From: Deltaproteobacteria bacterium
Lineage (GTDB): Bacteria; Myxococcota; Kuafuiibacteriia; Kuafuiibacteriales; Kuafuiibacteriaceae
DNA: 64,000 nucleotides
Reading direction: 5' to 3'
NCBI GenBank assembly: GCA_020632995.1
Contig: JACKEN010000010.1
Span: forward strand, 124,001 to 188,000
The notes beneath the pieces are model-generated. The model searched no databases. It was given only the letters and a program-made list of their open reading frames with translations, and had not been told where the DNA came from. The translations under genes and the position numbers were made by a program. Positions within the stretch are counted from its first letter, which is position 1, and each line of letters opens with the position of its first letter. Positions 59,101-64,000 of this stretch are shown piece after piece.

Positions 59101-59596
59101 GGGCCTGGCCGTCGACGGACTGCACCGCGCGCCGCACGTCGCCCACCGCGACCGGGAGCTGGACCGCCAGCCCGTTCTTGAGCCGCCCGCCCACCGCGAG
59201 CACGTTGAAGGTGGCCCGCAAGCCCACCACGCGCGCGAAGCGGTCGTAGCGGAAGATGTAGTTGTACGAGACCACGACGTCGTTGAAGTCGAAGTCGCCG
59301 ACGTTCGGGAACATGTCCTCGAACATGAGGAGGCCGTGGTCGCCCTGGGCCGGCACGAAGGCCGCGCCGCTCGCGGTGGCGTCACACGGGTAGGCGTCGA
59401 TCTCGTCCCAGACCCCGTCGCGGTCGGCGTCGAAGCCCGCCCAGGCCGCGCTGGGGCCGAGCGCGAGGGTCAGCCCGACCAGAGCGGCCGCGCAGGCCGC
59501 GGACTTCCTCGCGGGGAGGGCAGCTCGGCAGCGAGGGCATCGGTCGGCGCTGTTGGCGCCTCCGTGAAGTTCCCTGTCACCAGCGGAATGCGGCAT
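56141..59596 (-). CDS. Giant secreted protein: LruC domain, SBBP-type propeller, three thrombospondin-type repeats, fibrinogen-like end
   Basis: 1151 aa. A hydrophobic run ending in Ala-Trp-Ala near residue 50 is a late signal peptide after a basic stretch. Domain order: LruC (FEDMFPNVGDFDFNDVVVSYNYIF), SBBP-like beta-propeller repeats (WGDDTARALTTDAAGNIYVVGD, HAVAVDLAGNVYVGGYA), three TSP1-like repeats (SASAWGACSNTCGAGTQSRSV, SAWSSCSAACGKGVQTRNV, AEWGACQRSSTCGTGVQHRS), then a fibrinogen-like Cys-rich end (GRYDLDVDGPGGLAPVNVYCDM, GGGWTN). Probably a surface or matrix adhesin. ATG 59596 begins the plausible signal region; the frame opens at 59797. Confidence 0.82.
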   Translation of the reverse strand: MPHSAGDRELHGGANSADRCPRCRAALPARKSAACAAALVGLTLALGPSAAWAGFDADRDGVWDEIDAYPCDATASGAAFVPAQGDHGLLMFEDMFPNVGDFDFNDVVVSYNYIFRYDRFARVVGLRATFNVLAVGGRLKNGLAVQLPVAVGDVRRAVQSVDGQALTVVPVPGNGNATFVLADELHALYGAPDVLINVDPELPVRPVVTFDLELEFTNPVVSLQPARAPYDVYIFRTDDPSHEVHLPEYRGTAGMDATLFNSGDDASDGVRNFVTTGGIPWVLNIPTLTRYPQEGTSIEALYPDIVAFGASGGTTHKDFYVSNVQAAFAYRDVNGAPAPAPLFLGPDHVPAETSCVVAWGLAVNWGKRKSVFTYAGELADNGDAVVGGYVGASMSGGTYKGGLDVYVARYDAVTGNELWLTQMGSWGDDTARALTTDAAGNIYVVGDAAGKLNGVLTSGAEDAFVVKLDPAGNILWTRLIGSAGNDSGHAVAVDLAGNVYVGGYAAAHVVGATDPGQYPSSFLAKLDGAGNVRWINQYVADPGHPSNYSFTMGVAVDSASDTVYASGTERRYNRSAVAATNPFVIKHRGSDGGILWTHHVGDYGYWNGSVDGRFGYGFGVDVDAFDGAAYLTGSWASGDNVRTWGEWHKAAGDDSPDAFFMKLAPDGAALWSHSLASDAHGEEYAEGVRATGVGGAVYFTGRTSAALPGQTHQGGYDYYVAAYRHDGQRLWVVQDGTFAQDMGHLAASSPLTEQAGTVTVIGNSDSSFELRSDSLWRTAFYQHDRATGARLSYAVAQLLGWSASAWGACSNTCGAGTQSRSVACVYPDGSAAPDALCVSNRPAASASCYDDSGCAAKWSASAWSSCSAACGKGVQTRNVSCVDAGGAALPASSCLHMPPPATSQSCGDYSACAYAWATAEWGACQRSSTCGTGVQHRSVYCARADGAEVADALCGGNPPATQQACADPACTATQGTCAALLASGVTASGRYDLDVDGPGGLAPVNVYCDMSSFGGGWTNLDFAANRVWLSATDAIECATLTQGPGTVTCERPRFNAQEGQPLFLLRCDGSDRSGDYLLEQVAPLLGHAGAPTLGYARLKQAATPAGGASVGDAEYCYAAGQILHYSDPACEAYAGGGTNGPCVAGYFTLER

Positions 59597-59798
59597 TGAG
59601 CAAACGTGCCGATCCAGCCTCGGGTTTGCAACCACCCAGATGGGTGAACCCCACACCGCCCAGTCTGGAACACTAGGCCCCGACCGGCTGGACGGTCCGC
59701 CGCAAGCGCTCGGAATCGGTGCAGGATCTTCCGCGGCCGGGATCAGCGGGCGGTGGGCCTGGGGCAGCAGCGACCACCGCTTCAACCTCGCTCGCATG
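59597..59798. other. Upstream region of the giant secreted protein gene
   Basis: No gene supported. Contains the palindrome at 59633-59646 and an A/T-richer stretch toward the A8 run at 59799. A rightward open frame across it has no protein character. Confidence 0.5.
59633..59646. promoter_or_regulatory. Palindrome CACCCA-GA-TGGGTG
   Basis: Six-bp perfect arms with a two-base centre, 37 bp before ATG 59596. A likely regulator site for the giant secreted protein gene; compare the 6-2-6 palindrome at 501-514. Confidence 0.4.
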
Positions 59799-59845
59799 AA
59801 AAAAAAGCGCCAAACCAGGCAGTCTGAGCCGCGGCTGAGGCTCAG
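59799..59845 (-). terminator. Hairpin and T8 tract after miaE
   Basis: Reading leftward, arms CTGAGCC and GGCTCAG (59824-59845, eight-base loop) overlap the miaE stop, and a run of eight T (59806-59799) follows after about 17 bases that can form a weaker GCC/GGC stem. It is the only T-tract of this length I noticed in the window; termination efficiency is uncertain because of the gap. Confidence 0.45.
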
Positions 59846-60420
59846 GCGTTGTGCAAGCGCGGCTCGGTGGGCGCCCCCGCGAGCACCTCGGCCTCGTGCT
59901 CAGCCACCTCGGCCAGGCGGGCCATGACCTGGGCCTCGGGGAAGATCCGCGCGGCCAGATCCACGTACGTGGTGTGGTGGCGCGCCTCGCACGCGAGCAG
60001 GCCCTGGTAGAGCTTCTTCAGCTCCGGGTCCTCGAGGTGCTCGGCCAACAGCTTCATGCGCTCACAGCTGCGCGCCTCGATCACCGCGCAGCACAGCAAG
60101 GTATCTTGCAAGCGCAGGGGCTCGTCGACCGGCACGATGCTCATGAGGCGGCCCGCGTAGGGCGCGGGTCGCAGCCGCTCGAAGGGGATGTCACGCGCCT
60201 GCATGATCTCGAGCACCAGCTCGAAGTGCGACAGCTCCTCTCGGGCGAGCCGCGACAGCGGCACCATGAAGTCGGCGTGCTGCGGATAGCGGAAGATCAG
60301 GTTCACCGCGGTGCCCGCCGCCTTCTTCTCGAGGTGCGCGTGATCCAGGAGGATCACGTCCATGGCCTGGATCGCGCGGCGAGCCCAGTCGGGATCGGTG
60401 GAGGAGGCCAGGTGCAGCAC
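59842..60420 (-). CDS. miaE: tRNA-(ms2io6A37) hydroxylase
   Basis: 192 aa. Ferritin-like diiron monooxygenase that hydroxylates the isopentenyl group of ms2i6A37 in tRNA. Ligand motifs lie on four helices: LDHAHLEKKAAG, REELSHFELVLEIM, IEARSCERMKLLAEHLED and ACEARHHTTYVDLA. Start GTG 60420 fits the conserved N-terminus. A gene for pterin dehydratase ends 12 bp upstream in the same direction. The exact palindrome GCAAG-GTAT-CTTGC falls within it. Confidence 0.92.
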   Translation of the reverse strand: MLHLASSTDPDWARRAIQAMDVILLDHAHLEKKAAGTAVNLIFRYPQHADFMVPLSRLAREELSHFELVLEIMQARDIPFERLRPAPYAGRLMSIVPVDEPLRLQDTLLCCAVIEARSCERMKLLAEHLEDPELKKLYQGLLACEARHHTTYVDLAARIFPEAQVMARLAEVAEHEAEVLAGAPTEPRLHNA

Positions 60421-60432
60421 GACCCGGCGACG

Positions 60433-60741
60433 CTAGCCCTCGAAGGCCGGTCTGGCCAGCGCGTCGATCGCGTCGGCGAGCCGGAAGTCCCGCTCCGTGA
60501 CACCGCCAGACTCGTGGGTGGTGAGGGACACCGCTACCCGCCCCCAGCCCAGGGTCAGGTCGGGGTGGTGCCACTGGGCCTCCGCCTCCGCCCCCACCCG
60601 GTTCACGAAGGCCAGGGCCTGGGCGAAGTCGGGGAAGGTGAAGGCGCGGACCAGGCGCTCGCCCTCCACGCGCCAGCCCGGGAGCGCGGCGACGCGATGG
60701 GCCAGCGCGGCAGGATCGAGCTTCGGGGGCGCCTCAGCCAT
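60433..60741 (-). CDS. 4a-hydroxytetrahydrobiopterin dehydratase (PCD/DCoH)
   Basis: 102 aa. HHPDL with SLTTHESGGVTERDFRLADAIDAL is the whole active region; the HH pair and following Pro are the conserved catalytic site. The enzyme recycles pterin cofactor after aromatic amino acid hydroxylation. No phenylalanine hydroxylase is near. Its ATG at 60741 overlaps the end of the DsbA-like gene by 8 bp. Confidence 0.92.
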   Translation of the reverse strand: MAEAPPKLDPAALAHRVAALPGWRVEGERLVRAFTFPDFAQALAFVNRVGAEAEAQWHHPDLTLGWGRVAVSLTTHESGGVTERDFRLADAIDALARPAFEG

Positions 60742-61996
60742 CGGCGGCCTCCGAGGCCACGTACAGGCGCGCATCGCCCGCCGCCGCCCGGGCCGCGAGC
60801 TCGAGGCGGTCCACCCCCCAGAACACCTCGGGGGCGCGCCCCTCGGGGTGCACCACGAAGGTCGGCGCCCCGAAGACCCCGGCGTCGACCGCGGCCTGGG
60901 TCGCGTCCCGCAAGGCGGCCTTCACCTCGGGCGTCCCTGAGGCCGCCACGAGGGCGGCGCCGTCCAGGCCCACCTCGTCGGCGAGCGCCCGCACCACGTC
61001 GGGGCTCGAGATGTCCTGGTCCTCCACCCAATACGCGCGGAAGATCCGATGCACGAGCTTGCGCCCCTCCGCCGTCTCGTGGGCCCCAGCGGCGAGGGTC
61101 ACCCGCAGCGGGAGCACCGAGTTCATGGGGAAGCGCGAGGGCCAGCGGAGGGTGGCGCCGGCCGCCGCGGCCTGCCGGGCCAGGTCCCGCTCGGTGTAGC
61201 GCCGCTTGGCCTCGTTCATCGCGAACAGCGGGACGTCGACCATCTCGACCTGCTTGAACACTGCCCCGAGGAGCATGGGCCGCCACCGCGCGTGGGCGCC
61301 CAGCGCCGCCTCGACCCGGGTGGAGGCCAGGTAGGCGAAGGGGCTCGAGTAGTCGAAGTAGACGTCGACCGGGTAGCGCAGGGCGTCCTGCGGAGCGAGG
61401 TCGGCGGGCGCGCCGCCGAGGGCGCGCTCCACCAGGTGCAAGCGGTCCTGCCCCCAGTAGAGCTTGTCGTCGACGAAGAACGCGGGGGCGCCGAAGACGC
61501 CCTTGTCGACCGCCTCCTGGGTGCGGGCGAACAGCTCCGCCTTCACCGCCTCGGTGCGAGCGCGGGCGAGCACCGCGTCCGCGTCCAGACCCGCCTCGGA
61601 CAGGACCTTCACAAGGCCCGCCTCGGTGGACAGATCGACGCCCTCGACCCAGTAGGCCCGGAAGAACCGCAGCGCGAGCGGCATGAAGGGCTGCCCGGCC
61701 GCGAGCAGGCAGCGCAGGGCCTCCACCGTGCGGATCGGGTGCCCGGGCGGCATCCGGTACTCCACCCCGAAGAGGTTCGCCCAGCGCTGGAGGTCCGCGA
61801 AGTTGTGCCGGGCCTTGGCCGGGCTCAGGGTGGCGAAGAGCTTCTGGGGGGTCTCGCGGGCCCGGAACACCCCGCCGAGGAGCATCGGGCACGGCACCAG
61901 CTCCGCGCCGGTCCGCGCCGCCAGGGCCTCGGCCTGGGTGGCGGCGAGGTAGGCGTACGGGCACGAGAAGTCGAACCACATCTGGAACGCGCGCAT
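60734..61996 (-). CDS. Tandem-duplicated DsbA-fold isomerase (HCCA isomerase/FrnE-like)
   Basis: 420 aa, twice the usual size. Two thioredoxin-fold modules follow each other: FDFSCPYAYLAATQAEALAAR near residue 8 with PMLLGGVFRARETP, and YFDYSSPFAYLASTRVEAAL near residue 213 with PMLLGAVFKQVEM. Each ends in VFGAPAFFVDDKLYWGQDRLHLVE or VFGAPTFVVHPEGRAPEVFWGVDRLEL, the cis-Pro region. The CxxC of true DsbA is missing; Ser-Cys-Pro or Ser-Ser-Pro is the form seen in 2-hydroxychromene-2-carboxylate isomerases and glutathione-S-transferase kappa. Substrate unknown. Confidence 0.85.
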   Translation of the reverse strand: MRAFQMWFDFSCPYAYLAATQAEALAARTGAELVPCPMLLGGVFRARETPQKLFATLSPAKARHNFADLQRWANLFGVEYRMPPGHPIRTVEALRCLLAAGQPFMPLALRFFRAYWVEGVDLSTEAGLVKVLSEAGLDADAVLARARTEAVKAELFARTQEAVDKGVFGAPAFFVDDKLYWGQDRLHLVERALGGAPADLAPQDALRYPVDVYFDYSSPFAYLASTRVEAALGAHARWRPMLLGAVFKQVEMVDVPLFAMNEAKRRYTERDLARQAAAAGATLRWPSRFPMNSVLPLRVTLAAGAHETAEGRKLVHRIFRAYWVEDQDISSPDVVRALADEVGLDGAALVAASGTPEVKAALRDATQAAVDAGVFGAPTFVVHPEGRAPEVFWGVDRLELAARAAAGDARLYVASEAADG

Positions 61997-62004
61997 CGCA
62001 GGCT

Positions 62005-62010
62005 ACGTTA
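62005..62010 (-). promoter_or_regulatory. Candidate -10 box of the DsbA-like gene
   Basis: TAACGT on the minus strand, 8 nt before ATG 61996. The same hexamer precedes the AidB-like gene. Confidence 0.4.
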
Positions 62011-62055
62011 CCAGGTCGGCTGGCCCCGCGCGCCCCTTTGCCCCATGATGCGCGC

Positions 62056-62280
62056 ATGAGCACGCGGGGAGACCGGCCTGGGCCTCGGGACGTCGCGTTG
62101 GCCGTCTTCGCCGTGATCTGCGCGGTGGCGGTGGCCGGGCCCGACTACGGCTGGGTCGGCAACCGGATCGAGCCCTTCATTCTCGGCATCCCCTTCACCC
62201 TGTTCTGGAACGTGCTTTGGGTCGGCCTGTCCTTCGTGGTGCTGCTCGCCTACCACGTGACCGGGCCGCGGGAGAGCTGA
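62056..62280 (+). CDS. DUF3311 small membrane protein, symporter partner
   Basis: 74 aa with two hydrophobic helices (VALAVFAVICAVAVAGPDYGW and PFILGIPFTLFWNVLWVGLSFVVLLAY). DUF3311/YhjC-like proteins are nearly always found directly before an SSS-family symporter and are thought to help its assembly or activity. Here the symporter GTG is one base after the stop. Start ATG 62056 is likelier than 62038 given the charged start. Confidence 0.85.
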   Translation: MSTRGDRPGPRDVALAVFAVICAVAVAGPDYGWVGNRIEPFILGIPFTLFWNVLWVGLSFVVLLAYHVTGPRES

Positions 62281-62281
62281 C

Positions 62282-63766
62282 GTGCCCGACGCCACCTGGG
62301 TCCTCGGCATCAGCGCGCTCTACCTCGTGATCTGCCTCATCCTCGGCGTCTTGCCCGGGCGCGGCGCGTCGGCCTCCACCGAGGGCTTCGTGGCCGGCGA
62401 CCGCTCGCTCGGCCTCGTCGTGATGTACTTCATCACCGGGGCCACCATCTTCAGCGCCTTCGCCTTCCTCGGCCTCCCCGGCTGGGCCTACAGCCGAGGC
62501 GCGTCCGCGTTCTACATCCTCGGGTACGGCACCCTGGGCTTCGTCCCCTTCTACTTCCTCGGCCCACGGGCCTCCCGGGTGGGGCGCAAGCTGGGTTTCG
62601 TCACCCAGGCCCAGATGATGGCGACCCGCTTCCGGAGCGCCCCGGTGGCCGGGGTGATGGCGGCGGTGAGCCTGGTGGCCTTCGTGCCGTACCTCGCGCT
62701 CCAGATGAAGGGCGCCGGCTTCGTGCTCGAGACGGTGAGCGGCGGGAGCATCCCGACCTGGGTCGGCGCGGCGGTGGTCTACGGGGTGGTGCTCGTCTAC
62801 GTGCTCAAGAGCGGCGTGCTCGGGGTCGGCTGGACCAACACCTTCCAGGGCCTGTTCATGATGCTCCTGGCCTGGGGCCTCGGCCTCTACCTGCCCCACG
62901 TGCTCTACGGCGGGGTCGGGCCCATGTTCGAGCAGATCGCCGAGACCCGCCCCGAGCTCCTGTTGGCCCCCGGCCTGGCGTCAGGAGGCAAGCCGTGGTC
63001 CTTCGGGGAGTACGGCTCGGCGGTGATCGTCTCGATCGTGGGGTTCTCGGTGTGGCCCCACCTGTTCATGAAGGCCTTCACCGCGAAGAGTGAAGCCACC
63101 TTGCAGCGGACGGTGGTGCTCTACCCCACCTTCCAGATCTTCCTCCTCCCCCTGCTCTTCATCGGCTTCGCCGGGGTCCACTTCGCCTCCCCTCCGGCCA
63201 GCGCCGACCAGATCCTGCCCCACATCCTCATGAACAGCCCCATCCCCGCCTCGGTGGTGGGCTTGTTCTGCGCCGGCGCCCTCGCCGCCTCGATGTCCTC
63301 GGGCGACGCCATGGCTCACGCCGCGGCCGCGATCTGTGTGCGCGACGGGGTGGTCACGGCGTTTGGTCGCACGTTGGAGCCAGCGCGGGAGCGGGCGCTG
63401 ATCCGGTGGGCGGTGGTGGGGGTGATGGTGGTGAGCTACCTGGTGGCGGTGGTCTACCAGGGCTCGCTCGTCATCCTGCTCCTCACCGCCTACGGCGCGG
63501 TGGTGCAGTTCGCCCCTGGCGTCGTGGCCGCCCTCTACGCGCCCCGAGCCGGCCGCGCCGGCGTCCTGTGGGGGATGGTGGCGGGGTCGCTGGTGACCCT
63601 GGTGCTGGTGGTGTGGCCGGAGCTCCGGCCGTGGCATGTTCACGCGGGGGTGTACGGCCTGGTGGTCAACGTCGCAACCCTGGTTGCGCTGTCTTGGGGC
63701 CGCGCGGCCGACGCGCGCGACGAGGAGTTCGTGGCCACGGCCCGCGGCGCTACGCGAGCAGGCTGA
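62282..63766 (+). CDS. Sodium:solute symporter (SSS family)
   Basis: 494 aa with about thirteen hydrophobic segments. STEGFVAGDRSLGLVVMYFITGATIFSAFAFLGLPGWAYSRGASAF contains the SSS first broken helix, and SSGDAMAHAAAAICVRDGV the Na+-binding Ser-rich helix (SMSSGDA). Substrate is not predictable; relatives import monocarboxylates, pantothenate or amino acids. GTG 62282 starts the gene. The last 17 bp overlap the convergent partial gene. A GCAAC-CCTG-GTTGC variant, the same 14-mer as at 31476, is near its end. Confidence 0.9.
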   Translation: MPDATWVLGISALYLVICLILGVLPGRGASASTEGFVAGDRSLGLVVMYFITGATIFSAFAFLGLPGWAYSRGASAFYILGYGTLGFVPFYFLGPRASRVGRKLGFVTQAQMMATRFRSAPVAGVMAAVSLVAFVPYLALQMKGAGFVLETVSGGSIPTWVGAAVVYGVVLVYVLKSGVLGVGWTNTFQGLFMMLLAWGLGLYLPHVLYGGVGPMFEQIAETRPELLLAPGLASGGKPWSFGEYGSAVIVSIVGFSVWPHLFMKAFTAKSEATLQRTVVLYPTFQIFLLPLLFIGFAGVHFASPPASADQILPHILMNSPIPASVVGLFCAGALAASMSSGDAMAHAAAAICVRDGVVTAFGRTLEPARERALIRWAVVGVMVVSYLVAVVYQGSLVILLLTAYGAVVQFAPGVVAALYAPRAGRAGVLWGMVAGSLVTLVLVVWPELRPWHVHAGVYGLVVNVATLVALSWGRAADARDEEFVATARGATRAG

Positions 63767-64000
63767 CCGCCGCGCCCACGCTGGGGTCGCTCGTGCTGAT
63801 GGCGCTATAGGCGCGTACGGCGCGCTCGTTCCGAGCCTGCACGTCGGGCGCAGGCTCGTCCTGCGGCGCCTGGCGGACCACGTCGACGCCCTCGTCCTTG
63901 CGCTGCTGTACCTCCACTCCCGGCGCGCTGGCTTGAGGTGACCTCGCGTCTGCTGCTGGATCCGGCGCTGCGGCCTCGGCGCGCGCTGGGGCGGCCGCAT
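63750..64000 (-). CDS. C-terminus of an uncharacterised protein (cut by window)
   Basis: 83 codons end at a TAG whose complement is 63750-63752. The translated tail is Ala/Pro-rich, then VEVQQRKDEGVDVVRQAPQD and NERAVRAYSAISTSDPSVGAAVSLLA. Reading is in this frame rather than its neighbours because acids and rare codons are protein-like and the stop is the first one. The N-terminus lies beyond the window; no family recognised. Confidence 0.55.
   Translation of the reverse strand, partial: AAAPARAEAAAPDPAADARSPQASAPGVEVQQRKDEGVDVVRQAPQDEPAPDVQARNERAVRAYSAISTSDPSVGAAVSLLA

Noticed and set aside
59640..59927. Plus-strand 95-codon frame with a Lys-rich stretch (MKKKRQTRQSEPRLRLRRC)
   Set aside because: The Lys codons are the complement of the T8 terminator tract and the frame runs into antisense of miaE.
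63837..63864. GCAGG-CTCGT-CCTGC and GCCTGC...GCAGGC near the right edge
   Set aside because: The spacer is five, not four, so it was not counted with the 14-bp repeat family.

Overview
The window is a very GC-rich stretch (third codon positions almost all G or C) that looks chromosomal and comes from a myxobacterium-like organism (Myxococcota). The evidence is protein style: lipoproteins with a lipobox followed by Asp-Ala-Gly-rich linkers, a protein with Myxococcus-type cysteine-rich repeats and a DUF2341 domain, DUF3857/transglutaminase and HEAT-repeat giants, an FHA/tyrosine-kinase-type ATPase, and many acyl-CoA dehydrogenases. Coding density is high. I see no rRNA, tRNA, CRISPR array, transposase or prophage. 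About 58 genes are called; both ends of the window cut a gene.

Layout. 1-7 kb: XRE/cupin regulator (cut), ApaH, LMW tyrosine phosphatase coupled to a fructosamine-kinase-like protein, a zinc-ribbon membrane protein, a quinone-reductase-like dehydrogenase, and glycogen branching enzyme GlgB. 7-16 kb: an 88-aa orphan; a coupled minus-strand trio (DUF3857/transglutaminase/TPR lipoprotein, small protein, Skp-like protein without signal peptide); AidB-like acyl-CoA dehydrogenase with a fumarylacetoacetase-fold hydrolase; YceI. 16-22 kb: polytopic membrane protein with a SUFU-domain protein; alpha/beta hydrolase and serine-hydrolase lipoprotein diverging across a perfect palindrome. 22-29 kb: a translationally coupled potassium/turgor operon trkA-trkH-(1032-aa coiled-coil protein with a decayed AAA-like domain)-mscS. 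29-38 kb: acyl-CoA dehydrogenase, PaaI-type thioesterase, membrane protein with an HExxH motif, MarR plus a second acyl-CoA dehydrogenase, P-loop protein, DMT-like transporter, nitroreductase, SfsA. 38-46 kb: DUF2341/Cys-rich lipoprotein, GDPD, OB-fold-like lipoprotein, NTT-like transporter fused to HEAT repeats. 46-55.6 kb: CNBD protein, response regulator, Cys-rich lipoprotein, then csrA-fliW-RsbR-like-unknown-zinc-ribbon/TPR-secreted protein, an FHA-ATPase and a DUF3473-type deacetylase (envelope polysaccharide). 55.6-64 kb: EVE protein, a giant LruC/beta-propeller/thrombospondin-type secreted protein, MiaE, PCD, a duplicated DsbA-fold isomerase, a DUF3311/SSS symporter pair and a cut gene.

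Two signals go beyond ordinary annotation. First, a 14-bp dispersed inverted repeat, GCARG-N4-CYTGC, occurs 30 times exactly by eye (plus about two dozen relaxed copies), almost always inside genes, across the whole window; composition alone predicts about one. Second, the potassium operon couples Trk uptake to a mechanosensitive release channel through an undescribed large protein whose P-loop has lost its lysine; one of the dispersed repeats sits exactly on that P-loop. A third pattern is that at least twelve genes have a TANNNT-like -10 box ending only 5-9 nt before the start codon, suggesting widespread leaderless transcripts.
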